Below the pieces are notes generated by a model that searched no databases, had not been told where the DNA came from, and was given only the letters and a program-made list of their open reading frames with translations. 64,000 nt of DNA from an uncultured Odoribacter sp. GTDB taxonomy: Bacteria; Bacteroidota; Bacteroidia; Bacteroidales; Marinifilaceae. Shown here piece by piece: positions 32,172 to 41,603 of this stretch. Made by a program: the position numbers and the translations under genes. The DNA is taken from the NCBI GenBank assembly GCA_910578985.1, contig CAJTSF010000008.1, positions 1 through 64,000 of the forward strand, written 5' to 3'. How positions within the stretch are numbered: position 1 is the first letter of the stretch; every line of letters begins with the position of its first letter.

Positions 32172-32549
32172 ATGAAAAAAGTAATCAATTCACCGAAAGC
32201 ACCGAAAGCCATCGGTCCTTACAGTCAGGCCATCGAAGCCAATGGAACCCTCTACATCAGCGGACAGTTACCCGTGGATGTGAACACCGGCAAATTCGTC
32301 GAAGGAGGCATCAAGGAGCAGACCGAGCAGTCGCTCAAGAACATCGGTTATATCCTCGAGGAGGCAGGGCTGGCTTATGCGAACGTGGTGAAGACCACCT
32401 GCCTGTTGAGCGACATTGCGAATTTTGCCGCCATGAACGAGGTGTATGCGAAGTATTTCACCGGAGAGTGCCCCGCCCGCGCGGCATTTGCCGTGAAGGA
32501 CCTGCCTCTCGGCGCTTTGGTTGAAATCGAGGTGGTCGCTGTAAAATAA
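32172..32549 (+). CDS. ridA: RidA family enamine/imine deaminase
   Basis: 125 residues. RidA hydrolyses reactive 2-aminoacrylate and related imines formed by PLP enzymes. The family blocks are SPKAPKAIGPYSQAI, LYISGQLPVD and the catalytic-Arg region ECPARAAFAVKDLPLGALVEIE. The stop overlaps the next start (TAATG), so the synthase gene downstream is translationally coupled. Confidence 0.95.
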   Translation: MKKVINSPKAPKAIGPYSQAIEANGTLYISGQLPVDVNTGKFVEGGIKEQTEQSLKNIGYILEEAGLAYANVVKTTCLLSDIANFAAMNEVYAKYFTGECPARAAFAVKDLPLGALVEIEVVAVK

Positions 32550-34180
32550 TGTCTGAAAAGCATACTGTTTTTCATTTGATGCGTGTCGGCAACTGTAAGT
32601 TGCCGACACGTTTTACATACCCTTTTCACTATACGCCCCATCCGCTTGCCGTGCAGGCGGCGGAAGAGTTGCAGGCGTATCTGCGTTCGCGGGGGGAGTG
32701 GGCGGAGGAGTTGCAGGGAGGGAAGATGTTCGGCGTGCTGGTGGTACGGACGGATGAGGGGGAGGTGGGTTTTCTGGCGGCGTTCTCCGGGATGCTGGCT
32801 GGAAGCAACCGGCAGGAGTATTTCGTGCCTCCGGTGTACGACCTCCAGGCGCCCGGCGGTTTCTTCCGGGAGGAGGAGACGCGCATTTCCGCCTTGAACC
32901 GCCGTATCGCGGAACTGGAGGAGACGCCTGCCTATCTCTACGCCCGGCAAGCCTTGGAGGAGGAGCAGCGCCTTGCCCGCCTTGCCGTTGGCACTATGAA
33001 GATGCGGATGCAGCGCGACAAGATGTGCCGCGACCTGCGGCGTGCCGCCTCTCCTTCTGCCGAAGAGCTGGAGCGCCTGACACAGGAGAGTCGGCACGCG
33101 AAAGCCGAGTTGCGTCGCTTGCGCGCTTCGTGCGAGGAACGCGTCGCTGCGGCGCAGGCGAAAGTAGATGCTTGGCGGGCGGATATCGACCGCCTCCGGG
33201 AGGAGCGGCGCACTCGTTCCGCCGCCCTGCAACGCCGCCTGTTCGAACAATTCCGCATCGGCAATTTCTGCGGGGAGACGAAGGACCTCTTTACCTTGTT
33301 CCGCGAGGCGGGGCGTGATGCTCCTCCTGCGGGAGCCGGGGAGTGTGCCGCCCCTCGTTTGCTTCAATATGCGTTGTTGCAGGGGTGGCATCCGGTGGCG
33401 ATGGCGGAGTTTTGGTGGGGTGATTCGCCCCGCGCCGAGTTGCGCCGCCACTTGCATTATTATCCCGCCTGCCGTTCCAAGTGCGAGCCTATCCTGCGGC
33501 ACATGCTGCTGGGGTTGGAGGTCGAGCCGAATCCTTTGGCGCATCCGCTTGCCGCGGATGCCCCGGAGGTATTGTGGGAAGATGACGCCCTCGTCGTGCT
33601 CGGCAAGCCTGCAGGAATGCTTTCCGTGCCGGGGAAAGGGAAGATTCCTTCCGTGACCTCATGGTTGGAGGGGCGTTATGGCGGCGGGAACGGTTTCCCT
33701 TTGCCGGTGCATCGCCTTGACATGGCGACGTCCGGCATCCTGGTCGCCGCCAAAACCCGCGAGGCTTACCTCGGGCTTCAGGCGCAGTTTGCCGCCCGGA
33801 GCGTGGAGAAACGTTATATCGCCCTGCTGGACGGGGTGGTCGCGGATGATGAAGGAGTCATCGACCTTCCCCTCTGCCTCGACCCTGCGGACCGTCCCCG
33901 GCAGATGGTCAGCGAAACCTACGGGAAGCCCGCCGTCACCCGTTTCCGGGTGCTCGAGCGTGCGGAGGAGCGTACCCGCATCGCTTTTTATCCTCTCACG
34001 GGGCGTACCCACCAGTTGCGTGTCCATGCCGCCCATCCCCGCGGGCTGGATGCCCCCATCCTCGGCGATACCTTGTACGGGCGTCCGGCGGACCGCCTTT
34101 ATCTGCATGCCGAATATGTGGCTTTCATCCATCCCGTCACCGGGAAGCCCGTCCGTATCGAATATCCGGCAAAGTTTTGA
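32549..34180 (+). CDS. RluA-family pseudouridine synthase with long N-terminal domain
   Basis: 543 residues. The C-terminal 220 form an RluA synthase: VLGKPAGMLSVPGKG, the catalytic Asp in HRLDMATSGILVAA, and the late TGRTHQLRVH. The first 320 residues are a conserved domain seen in Bacteroidetes homologues (YPFHYTPHPLAVQAA, GKMFGVLVV, FVPPVYDLQ) with a long coiled-coil-like section (about 110-230, rich in Glu, Arg and Ala). Its target is probably rRNA or tRNA; the extension may bind RNA. It starts in overlap with ridA. Confidence 0.88.
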   Translation: MSEKHTVFHLMRVGNCKLPTRFTYPFHYTPHPLAVQAAEELQAYLRSRGEWAEELQGGKMFGVLVVRTDEGEVGFLAAFSGMLAGSNRQEYFVPPVYDLQAPGGFFREEETRISALNRRIAELEETPAYLYARQALEEEQRLARLAVGTMKMRMQRDKMCRDLRRAASPSAEELERLTQESRHAKAELRRLRASCEERVAAAQAKVDAWRADIDRLREERRTRSAALQRRLFEQFRIGNFCGETKDLFTLFREAGRDAPPAGAGECAAPRLLQYALLQGWHPVAMAEFWWGDSPRAELRRHLHYYPACRSKCEPILRHMLLGLEVEPNPLAHPLAADAPEVLWEDDALVVLGKPAGMLSVPGKGKIPSVTSWLEGRYGGGNGFPLPVHRLDMATSGILVAAKTREAYLGLQAQFAARSVEKRYIALLDGVVADDEGVIDLPLCLDPADRPRQMVSETYGKPAVTRFRVLERAEERTRIAFYPLTGRTHQLRVHAAHPRGLDAPILGDTLYGRPADRLYLHAEYVAFIHPVTGKPVRIEYPAKF

Positions 34181-34256
34181 TTTTTTTTCCGCTTTTTTGT
34201 AACTTTACCATGTGGGGGGACGTACAACTACCCAGAAACCTTAAAAAACAATAGCC

Positions 34257-34829
34257 ATGAAATTGAAAGGAACCAAAACAGAACAGAATTTGTTGAAAGC
34301 ATTTGCCGGCGAAGGTCAGGCACGCAACCGTTACACCTATTTCGCCAGCGTGGCGAAGAAGGAAGGATACGAACAGATTTCCGGTGTATTTTTGGAGACA
34401 GCCGACCAGGAAAAGGAACACGCCAAACGTTTCTTCAAATACCTGGAAGGCGGGATGGTGGAGATCACCGCGACCTATCCTGCCGGCGTCATCGGAACCA
34501 CGGCGGAGAACCTCCGCGAAGCTGCCGAAGGCGAGCATGAGGAGAGCGAGGTGTTGTATCCGGAATTTGCCCGGATAGCCGAGGAAGAAGGATTCCCGCA
34601 GATTGCCAAGACCTTCCGCGAAGTGTCCGAAGCGGAGCAGGAGCATGAAGCACGCTACCGTATCCTCCTCAAGCGCGTGGAGGAAGACAAAGTCTTCGAG
34701 CGGGATGAGGAAATCGAATGGCAGTGCCGGAATTGCGGTTACGTGCACAAAGGACGCAAGGCGCCGAAGAAGTGCCCGTCATGCGACCATCCGCAGGCTT
34801 ACTTCGAACCGAAGAAGAACAATTATTAA
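34257..34829 (+). CDS. rbr: Rubrerythrin
   Basis: 190 residues: a diiron ferritin-like four-helix bundle (EGQARNRYTYFAS, ETADQEKEHAK, EHEESEVLYPEFARIAEEE) and a C-terminal rubredoxin domain with CRNCG and CPSCDHP. It reduces hydrogen peroxide in anaerobes, which supports an obligately anaerobic host. Own terminator downstream. Confidence 0.97.
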   Translation: MKLKGTKTEQNLLKAFAGEGQARNRYTYFASVAKKEGYEQISGVFLETADQEKEHAKRFFKYLEGGMVEITATYPAGVIGTTAENLREAAEGEHEESEVLYPEFARIAEEEGFPQIAKTFREVSEAEQEHEARYRILLKRVEEDKVFERDEEIEWQCRNCGYVHKGRKAPKKCPSCDHPQAYFEPKKNNY

Positions 34830-34844
34830 CGGGACATGCTGTAT

Positions 34845-34880
34845 AAAAATCCTCCTGCCGCCAGGCAGGAGGATTTTTTT
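34845..34880 (+). terminator. Terminator of rubrerythrin
   Basis: A 15-bp perfect stem (ATCCTCCTGCC/GGCAGGAGGAT plus flanking A/T) with a 4-base loop and a T run. Confidence 0.95.
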
Positions 34881-35070
34881 GATGTATAGAGCACTTGATC
34901 TACTTTTTCTTTCCCGATGGAGGTGCTCCAATCTCTTCATAGTCATGGAATTTTTGTTTTGTTTTCGTTTGCAAGTTAGGAAACTTTCTCTCCCTTTTAT
35001 GCGGTATCCCGGATTTTTTCTTTTACTTTTGGGGCTGTTTGAACTTATAAACCAAAATAAATAAAAAATC

Positions 35071-36732
35071 ATGACAGAAAAGATTCAACTGACGTTGCGC
35101 GACTCGAAAGCCGCACGTTGGACAGTACTGTTGCTTTTGGCTTTCGCCATGTTTTGTTCCTACATTTTTATGGACATCCTTTCACCCATCAAAGACTTGA
35201 TGCAATCCACCCGCGGCTGGGATTCGACGGCGTTCGGGACGATGCAGGGGTCGGAGACTTTCTTGAATGTCTTCGTCTTTTTCCTGATTTTCGCGGGTAT
35301 CATCCTGGACAAGATGGGGGTACGTTTCACTGCCATTCTTTCCGGCGTGGTGATGCTGGTGGGTGCCAGCCTGAACTGGTATGCGGTGACGACCGCTTTT
35401 CAGGGGAGCGCTTTGGAAGCGTGGTTCAACAACAACCTGAACTACATTCCCGGTTTCGATGAATTGGGGATTTCCCCTTTCTACCGCGGCATGCCTGCCT
35501 CCGCCAAGTTTGCGGCTGTGGGTTTCATGATATTCGGTTGCGGCGTGGAAATGGCGGGTATCACGGTTTCCCGCGGCATCGTCAAATGGTTCAAGGGGCG
35601 TGAGATGGCACTGGCGATGGGGTCCGAGATGGCGCTGGCGCGTCTGGGAGTTGCCACCTGCATGATTTTCTCTCCGGTGTTTGCCAAACTGGGCGGGCAC
35701 ATCGACGTTTCCCGTTCGGTGGCTTTCGGCGTCATCCTGCTGTTGATTGCATTGATTATGTTCATCGTTTACTTCTTCATGGATAAGAAACTGGATGCCC
35801 AGACCGGCGAGGCGGAAGAGAAAGACGATCCTTTCAAAATCAGCGACCTGGGGAAAATCCTTTCCAGCAGCGGCTTCTGGTTGGTGGCTCTGCTTTGCGT
35901 GCTTTATTATTCCGCCATCTTCCCGTTCCAGAAATATGCGGTGAACATGTTGCAGTGCAACCTGACCTTTACCACGGTCGATCCCGATTCTTTCTGGGCG
36001 ACCAACACGGTGACCGTCATCCAGTATTGCATCATGCTGGTGGTTGCCGCCGCTGCGTTTGCCAGCAACTTCTCGCAAACCAAGAACATGAAATACGGCT
36101 TGCTGGCACTGGCTGTGGTGGCGCTGGTCGTATTCTGCTATATGGGTTACATGCGCCAGAGCGCGGAAACGGTGTTCGCCGTGTTCCCGTTGCTTGCCGT
36201 GGGCATCACCCCGATTTTGGGTAACTATGTGGACCACAAAGGAAAGGCGGCTTCCATGCTTGTCATCGGGTCCGTATTGTTGATCCTGTGCCACCTCACG
36301 TTTGCTTTCGTATTGCCCGCTTTCGAGGGGAATGCCGTGGGAGGCGTGATTGTCGCCTATCTGACGATTCTCGTTCTCGGAGCCAGTTTCTCTCTGGTGC
36401 CGGCTTCCCTGTGGCCCAGCGTGCCGAAGCTTGTGGACGCCAAAATCATCGGTAGTGCCTACGCGCTCATTTTCTGGATTCAGAATATCGGCTTGTGGCT
36501 TTTCCCGCTGCTCATCGGCAAGGTGTTGGACAAGACCAACCCGCAGCTCGTCGCCCAATTGCGGGAGGGAACGATTACTCCGGAGGAGGCTGCCATCTCC
36601 TATAATTACACGGCGCCGCTGGTAATGCTGGCTTGTCTGGGTGTGGCTGCCCTGATTTTGGGATTCGTGTTGAAAGTCGTGGACAAGAAGAAGGGACTCG
36701 GACTGGAATTGCCGAATATCCAGAAAGACTGA
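35071..36732 (+). CDS. MFS transporter, large-loop type
   Basis: 553 residues, 12 predicted membrane helices. It starts TVLLLLAFAMFCSYIFMDIL; the motif-A-like region is ILDKMGVRFTA; a long extracytoplasmic loop (about 110-145, LNNNLNYIPGF type) follows helix 3, and a charged central loop (MDKKLDAQTGEAEEKDD) splits the halves. It resembles the MFS carriers of Bacteroidetes related to animal MFSD1, whose substrates may be small peptides; the cargo here is unknown. A TACTTTTG box at 35024-35031 is a plausible promoter. Confidence 0.85.
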   Translation: MTEKIQLTLRDSKAARWTVLLLLAFAMFCSYIFMDILSPIKDLMQSTRGWDSTAFGTMQGSETFLNVFVFFLIFAGIILDKMGVRFTAILSGVVMLVGASLNWYAVTTAFQGSALEAWFNNNLNYIPGFDELGISPFYRGMPASAKFAAVGFMIFGCGVEMAGITVSRGIVKWFKGREMALAMGSEMALARLGVATCMIFSPVFAKLGGHIDVSRSVAFGVILLLIALIMFIVYFFMDKKLDAQTGEAEEKDDPFKISDLGKILSSSGFWLVALLCVLYYSAIFPFQKYAVNMLQCNLTFTTVDPDSFWATNTVTVIQYCIMLVVAAAAFASNFSQTKNMKYGLLALAVVALVVFCYMGYMRQSAETVFAVFPLLAVGITPILGNYVDHKGKAASMLVIGSVLLILCHLTFAFVLPAFEGNAVGGVIVAYLTILVLGASFSLVPASLWPSVPKLVDAKIIGSAYALIFWIQNIGLWLFPLLIGKVLDKTNPQLVAQLREGTITPEEAAISYNYTAPLVMLACLGVAALILGFVLKVVDKKKGLGLELPNIQKD

Positions 36733-36754
36733 ACCGGCTTGGTTGATATTTGCT

Positions 36755-36810
36755 AAAGATGTCCTCCCGAAAGTTTCATTTGGAGCTTTTGGGGGGCATC
36801 TTTGTTTTTT
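36755..36810 (+). terminator. Terminator of the MFS gene
   Basis: AAAGATG-CCTCCC pairs with GGGGGG-CATCTTT across a 22-base loop, then T-rich sequence. The promoter of the next operon overlaps its right half. Confidence 0.75.
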
Positions 36811-36819
36811 GTAGTTTTG
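36789..36819 (+). promoter_or_regulatory. Promoter of the flavoprotein/M16 operon
   Basis: TAGTTTTG (36812-36819) with TTG (36789-36791), spacer 20; it is embedded in the preceding terminator. Confidence 0.7.
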
Positions 36820-36843
36820 TGGAAAAGTTAAAAAGAAAGTACG

Positions 36844-37809
36844 ATGAAAAACAGGATTACGGAATTGTTCGGCATCCGCTACCCGGTGGTATCGGGCGGC
36901 ATGGTATGGTGCAGCGGCTGGCGGCTGGCGTCGGCGGTCAGTAATTGCGGCGGGCTCGGCTTGCTGGGGGCGGGTTCGATGCACCCCGATACGTTGCGGG
37001 AGCACATCCGCCGCATGAAGGAGGCGACGGATAAACCGTGGGGCGTGAACGTGCCTTTGTTGTATCCGGAGATGGAGGCGTTGATGGGCATACTGGTGGA
37101 GGAGGGGGTGAAGGTGGTGTTCACGTCGGCGGGCAGTCCGAAGAAATGGACGCCTTTCCTGAAAGGGCACGGGATGAAGGTCGCGCATGTGGTGAGCAGT
37201 GCGGCGTTCGCCTTGAAGTGCGAGGAGGCGGGATGCGACGCCGTGGTGGCGGAGGGTTTCGAGGCGGGGGGACACAACGGGCGTGAGGAGACGACGACGA
37301 TGGCGTTGATACCGAATGTGGCGGCACAGTGCCGCCTGCCGTTGATTGCGGCGGGGGGCATCGCTTCGGGCAGGGCGATGCTGGCGGCGATGGTGCTCGG
37401 GGCGGACGGCGTGCAGATCGGCACGCGCTTTGCCGCCGCGCGGGAATCCTCGGCGCACGAGGCGTTCAAACGGAAGATACGGGAGACGCCGGAAGGGGGG
37501 ACGATGCTGGTGTTGAAACAGCTGGCGCCGGCACGGCTCATCAAGAACGCCTTCTATGAGGAGGTGAAGGCGGCGGAGGAACGCGGGGCTTCGGCGGAGG
37601 AGATGAGGGAGCTGTTGGGCAAGGGGCGCGCGAAGGCGGGCATGTTCGAGGGCGACCTGGAACGGGGCGAGCTGGAAATCGGGCAGGCGGCGTCCATGCT
37701 GCGCCGGGAAGAGAGCGTCGAAGAGATTATGACAGACTTAGTGAAGGACTACCGGGAACGCCTGGAGGCGGATTACCGTTTGTCCGAAATGACAGGAGGA
37801 ACTTTATGA
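36844..37809 (+). CDS. FabK/nitronate monooxygenase-type flavoprotein
   Basis: 321 residues, FMN TIM barrel. Motifs: YPVVSGGMVWCSGWRLA, EGFEAGGHNG with the conserved His, LPLIAAGGIASG and GADGVQIGTRF for phosphate binding. The family contains enoyl-ACP reductase FabK and nitronate monooxygenases. In Bacteroidetes, FabK is a known alternative to FabI, so fatty-acid elongation is as likely as nitronate detoxification. Overlap of 4 bases with the M16 gene downstream implies one operon. Confidence 0.8.
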   Translation: MKNRITELFGIRYPVVSGGMVWCSGWRLASAVSNCGGLGLLGAGSMHPDTLREHIRRMKEATDKPWGVNVPLLYPEMEALMGILVEEGVKVVFTSAGSPKKWTPFLKGHGMKVAHVVSSAAFALKCEEAGCDAVVAEGFEAGGHNGREETTTMALIPNVAAQCRLPLIAAGGIASGRAMLAAMVLGADGVQIGTRFAAARESSAHEAFKRKIRETPEGGTMLVLKQLAPARLIKNAFYEEVKAAEERGASAEEMRELLGKGRAKAGMFEGDLERGELEIGQAASMLRREESVEEIMTDLVKDYRERLEADYRLSEMTGGTL

Positions 37810-39053
37810 TTCACTATACGCGGCAGGTGCTGGACAACGGTTTGACGGTCCTCTGCCACACGGACCGCAGCACGCCGTTCGTTTCCGTCAATGTGCTTTA
37901 CAAGGTGGGTTCGCGCAACGAGCATCCGGAGAAGACCGGTTTCGCGCATCTGTTCGAGCATCTCATGTTCGGCGGTTCCCGGAACGTCGAGGATTACGAC
38001 CGCCATGTGCAGGCGGCGGGAGGGGACAGCAATGCCTACACCACGAACGACCTCACCAATTATTACATCACCATCCCTGCGGCGAACATCGAGACGGCGC
38101 TCTGGCTGGAGTCGGACCGCATGGCGGGGCTGAACTTCTCGCAGCATGCGCTGGATGTCCAGCGGCAGGTGGTCATCGAAGAGTTCAAGCAGCGCTACCT
38201 GAACATCCCCTACGGGGATTTGTGGTTGAAACTGCGCCCGCTGGCATACCGCGAACATCCGTACCGGTGGGCGACCATCGGGGTGTCGCCGGAACACATC
38301 GAGCGGGCGCGCCTGGAGGACGTGGAAGAGTTCTTCCGGCGCTATTACGCGCCGGACAACGCGGTCATCGCCGTCAGCGGGAATATCGGGGAGGCGCGTG
38401 CCCTGGAGCTGGTGAAAAAGTGGTTCGGGGATATTCCCCCCGGCAGCCTGGAGCGTCCCGCGGTTCCGCAGGAGTCGGCGCAGCGGGAGGAGAGGCGTCT
38501 CGTCGTCGAGGGGAACGAGGTGCCTGCGGACGCCATTTACAAGGTGTTCCACATGGGTGCCCGGGCGAGTGCCGGGTTTTACGCGTGCGACGTGGTTTCG
38601 GACATCCTTTCCAACGGGCAGTCCGCCCGCCTCTATGTCAATCTGATGAAGAAAAGACGCCTTTTTTCGGGCATCGACGCCTATGTGACGGGCGACATGG
38701 ATCCCGGGCTTTTCATCTTCAGCGGCAAGCTCTCCGAGGGGACGGACATCCGGGAGGCGGAGGAGGCGATCGACGAGGAAATCGCGAAGTTCATCCGCGA
38801 CGGTGTCACCGAACGGGAGGTGCAGAAAGTCATCAACAAAACGGAGGCGCGCATCTCCTACGGCGAAATCAATTACCAGAACAAGGCGAACAACCTCGCT
38901 TTCTTCGAGTTCCTCGGGGAGGTGGAACTGATTAATTCGGAGGGCGCGCGCTACCGTGCCGTCGGACCGGACGGGATCCGGGAGACCGCCCTGGACATTT
39001 TCCGGAAAGAGAACAGTTCGACGTTGTATTACCTGAAAAAAGAAATGAAATGA
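37806..39053 (+). CDS. M16 metallopeptidase, catalytic subunit
   Basis: 415 residues, cytosolic by lack of a signal peptide. The inverted zinc motif HxxEH is present as HLFEHLMFGG, and the downstream Glu lies in the VQRQVVIEEFKQR region. It belongs to the M16B group, in which an active and an inactive subunit form a clam-shell that degrades short peptides. The next gene, overlapping by 4 bases, is the partner. Confidence 0.92.
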   Translation: MIHYTRQVLDNGLTVLCHTDRSTPFVSVNVLYKVGSRNEHPEKTGFAHLFEHLMFGGSRNVEDYDRHVQAAGGDSNAYTTNDLTNYYITIPAANIETALWLESDRMAGLNFSQHALDVQRQVVIEEFKQRYLNIPYGDLWLKLRPLAYREHPYRWATIGVSPEHIERARLEDVEEFFRRYYAPDNAVIAVSGNIGEARALELVKKWFGDIPPGSLERPAVPQESAQREERRLVVEGNEVPADAIYKVFHMGARASAGFYACDVVSDILSNGQSARLYVNLMKKRRLFSGIDAYVTGDMDPGLFIFSGKLSEGTDIREAEEAIDEEIAKFIRDGVTEREVQKVINKTEARISYGEINYQNKANNLAFFEFLGEVELINSEGARYRAVGPDGIRETALDIFRKENSSTLYYLKKEMK

Positions 39054-40327
39054 TACAGAGAGAGATTGCGCCGGTGTTGGCACCCCTGTCGGAACCGGCT
39101 TTGCTGCCTTACCGGACCCTGACGCTGGACAACGGCGTGGAGGTCGTCTATATCCACGACTCCTCCCAGGAGGTGTTCAAGCTGGATGCCGTCTTTGAGG
39201 CGGGTGCCTACTACCAGTCCCGCCCCCTCGTGGCATCCACCGCCATCAATATGCTCAATGAGGGCACCCGTTTCCATACGGCGGAGGAGATTGCGGACGT
39301 CTTTGATTTTTACGGCGCCTATACGGATTACAACAGCGGTTTCAACAAATCCGAACTGAGCCTGATTGCCTTGACGAAATATGCCCGGGAGACCGTCTCC
39401 ATGCTGGCGGAGATGCTGACGGACAGCATCGTGCCCGAAAAGGAGCTGGAGATATTCCTCACCAACAAGCGCCAGGAGTTCCTGGTGGACAACGAAAAGA
39501 CCTCCTACCTGGCGCGCAAGAAGTTTTCCGAAGTCTTTTTCGGCAGCACGCATCCCTATTCGAATGCGGTCACGGAGCAGGATTACCTGCAGGTGACTCC
39601 CGGGATGGTGCGGGAGTTCTACCGCCGCTACATCCATGCCCGTCGTTGCCGGGTCATGCTTTGCGGGAATGTCGGGGGGCAGGCGCTGGAGGCGGTGGCG
39701 GAGTGCTTCGGGCGCCTGCGCCGCCCGGACGGGGAATTTTGGAGAGGTCCGCAGCCTTTTGCTCCTGCGCCCGTGGGGCGTTACCACGTGGAAAAGGGCA
39801 ACACCGTGCAGTCCAGCCTGCGCATCGGCAAGTCCGGCGTGCGGCTCGGCGAGGAGGACTACGCCGGGTTCATGCTGCTCAATGCCGTGCTCGGCGGCTA
39901 TTTCGGTTCCCGCCTGATGTCCAACATCCGGGAGGATAAGGGCTACACTTACGGCATCAGCTCCTTCAACGTCTCCATGCCGCAGGGAAGCTATTGGTGC
40001 ATCGCCACCGACGTCCACAACGAATATGTCGGGGAGACCATCGAAGAGGTGTTCAAGGAAATCCGCCGACTCAAGGAGGAGCCGGTGGGAGAGGAGGAGC
40101 TGATGCTCGTGAAGAATTACCTGCACGGCGATTTATTGCGCGAGCTGGACGGCGTTTTCGCGCAATCCGATGCGTTGAAGCATAAATTGAACTACCACAC
40201 CGACAACCGGATTTATCTGGATTTAATCCGCCGCATCAAGGATTGCACGGCGGAGGACCTCCTGCGGCTTGCCGGCCGCTATTGGGATACGGAGGAAATG
40301 TATGTCGTGACAGCAGGAAAGGGGTGA
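39050..40327 (+). CDS. M16 metallopeptidase, non-catalytic partner
   Basis: 425 residues with the same fold as its neighbour, but at the zinc site the HxxEH is replaced (ASTAINMLNEGT). The C-terminal substrate-binding Arg/Tyr segment SNIREDKGYTYGISS is retained. Such a pair is the M16B alpha/beta arrangement, seen in bacterial homologues of the mitochondrial processing peptidase. The absence of signal peptides places both in the cytosol. Confidence 0.92.
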   Translation: MIQREIAPVLAPLSEPALLPYRTLTLDNGVEVVYIHDSSQEVFKLDAVFEAGAYYQSRPLVASTAINMLNEGTRFHTAEEIADVFDFYGAYTDYNSGFNKSELSLIALTKYARETVSMLAEMLTDSIVPEKELEIFLTNKRQEFLVDNEKTSYLARKKFSEVFFGSTHPYSNAVTEQDYLQVTPGMVREFYRRYIHARRCRVMLCGNVGGQALEAVAECFGRLRRPDGEFWRGPQPFAPAPVGRYHVEKGNTVQSSLRIGKSGVRLGEEDYAGFMLLNAVLGGYFGSRLMSNIREDKGYTYGISSFNVSMPQGSYWCIATDVHNEYVGETIEEVFKEIRRLKEEPVGEEELMLVKNYLHGDLLRELDGVFAQSDALKHKLNYHTDNRIYLDLIRRIKDCTAEDLLRLAGRYWDTEEMYVVTAGKG

Positions 40328-40340
40328 GGAAGGGGGGATT

Positions 40341-40399
40341 TCATGGGGTGCTCATGGTCTTCTCATGGACCAAATTCGGTGCTCCTTGGGCGCTCCTTC
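40341..40399. repeat. 11-bp phased degenerate repeats
   Basis: Three units in a row begin TCATGG every 11 bases (TCATGGGGTGC, TCATGGTCTTC, TCATGGACCAA; 40341-40373). After 4 bases, two more 11-base units follow (GGTGCTCCTTG, GGCGCTCCTTC; 40378-40399). The design matches that of the element at 11.2 kb, although the words differ. Confidence 0.7.
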
Positions 40400-40439
40400 G
40401 CTGCAAAGCGCGCGGGGACCGTCTTTGTACCCAAAGAGA

Positions 40440-40471
40440 AAAGCAGGGGGACGCTTGCATCCCCCTGCTTT
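40440..40471. terminator. Terminator between convergent operons
   Basis: AAAGCAGGGGGA (40440-40451) and TCCCCCTGCTTT (40460-40471) form a perfect 12-bp stem. It ends the M16 operon and, from the other side, the 16-kb SusCD operon. Confidence 0.9.
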
Positions 40472-40502
40472 CGTATGGCAATCCTGCGATTTCCCGTCGG
40501 AC

Positions 40503-41597
40503 TTAATGCTTGCTCAGGTAATCCTCCACGAATGCCCGCAGTTTCTCCGCCCGGATATTCTTTGCCAGGATACGGTTGTTTTCATCCAGCACCAGGATGA
40601 ACGGCACGGCGTCCACGTGGTACTGCTTGACCACATCCCCCTTCCATCCTTTCAGGTCGGAGACGTGAATCCACGGCATGCCGTCCTTTTTGATGGCTTG
40701 CGTCCAGGCGGCTTTCCGTTCGTCGAGCGACACGCTGATGACAGCCAGCCCTTTGTCCTTGAAGTCGTTGTACAGCTTGACCATGTTGGGGTTCTCCATC
40801 CGGCAGGGGCCGCACCAGGAAGCCCAGAAGTCGATGATCTTCAACTTCGCCCGCACCCCGTAGAGGGTGACTGTCTCGCCTGTCGGCGTGGGCAGCGTGA
40901 AGTCGGGCGCTTGCGCGCTGACGCTCACCCGTTCCATCTCGGCGATGCGTGCCGCCAGAATCTGTCCCGGAGGCGTCAGCCTTGCCTTTTCGGAAAGCGT
41001 GCCGTACATCTGTTTCAAGGGTGCCGGCTCATTGATGCGCTCCATGCCGGCGGTCTGCAGGTAGGCAGCCAGCACATTGTCGGCATTCTGGCGGATGAGG
41101 GCGTTCAATTTGTTGTGGGCGGTCGCTTGCACCTTGTTGATTTTTTCCTGGAACTCCTTCACCGTTTTGAAGTGCTTCTGCGCGCCGGCTTCCGCCATCT
41201 TCTGCCTCAGTTCGCGGGTTTCGCCATTCGCATCCCGGACGATGTTCTGGTAATCCAGGTATGCCTGTTGCAGCTTGCCGCCGCGGATGTCGCCTTGCCC
41301 GTCGCGGGTGAGGGAGGCGGTATAGTCCGCCCCCGGTTCCAGTATCATCACGAATCCGCCGTCATAGCCTTCCACCACCAGGTGCCCCACCGCCGGCTCC
41401 GCCAGTTCGCCGGTCAGGGAGAACTGTTCTCCCGTGAATGCCGTGCGAGCCAACGTGTCTATCCCTTTCGGCGTCTGCGTAAGCACCAGCAGGGTGCCTT
41501 TGTCGAGCTCGATTTTACCGTGGATGGTGAAAGGTTGTCCGCATACCGACTGAGCGGAAAACAGAAAGGGGAGTATGTAGGTCAAAATATCTTTCAT
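40503..41597 (-). CDS. TlpA-family thiol-disulfide oxidoreductase, last gene of the SusCD operon
   Basis: 364 residues with a Sec signal (ends SVCGQ). N-terminal DUF4369-like beta domain (about 25-105), a helical linker with coiled-coil character (110-200), then an AhpC/TSA-thioredoxin domain with FWASWCGPC (Cys262 and Cys265) and the cis-Pro region VDAVPFILVLD. It acts in the periplasm in reduction or repair of disulfides, or as an enzyme-like accessory. Gap to the PorV-like gene is 6 bases. It is the second TlpA of this operon. Confidence 0.9.
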   Translation of the reverse strand: MKDILTYILPFLFSAQSVCGQPFTIHGKIELDKGTLLVLTQTPKGIDTLARTAFTGEQFSLTGELAEPAVGHLVVEGYDGGFVMILEPGADYTASLTRDGQGDIRGGKLQQAYLDYQNIVRDANGETRELRQKMAEAGAQKHFKTVKEFQEKINKVQATAHNKLNALIRQNADNVLAAYLQTAGMERINEPAPLKQMYGTLSEKARLTPPGQILAARIAEMERVSVSAQAPDFTLPTPTGETVTLYGVRAKLKIIDFWASWCGPCRMENPNMVKLYNDFKDKGLAVISVSLDERKAAWTQAIKKDGMPWIHVSDLKGWKGDVVKQYHVDAVPFILVLDENNRILAKNIRAEKLRAFVEDYLSKH

Positions 41598-41603
41598 GAC
41601 GGA

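Noticed and set aside
35182..37458. A 758-codon open frame on the minus strand opposite the MFS and flavoprotein genes
   Set aside because: It spans two well-recognised plus-strand genes, a terminator and a promoter, and its translation is His/Arg/Gln-rich without any family motif: a shadow of GC-rich codon use.
36844..37809. Calling the flavoprotein definitely FabK
   Set aside because: FabK and nitronate monooxygenase share the visible motifs, and the M16 peptidase neighbours do not discriminate.
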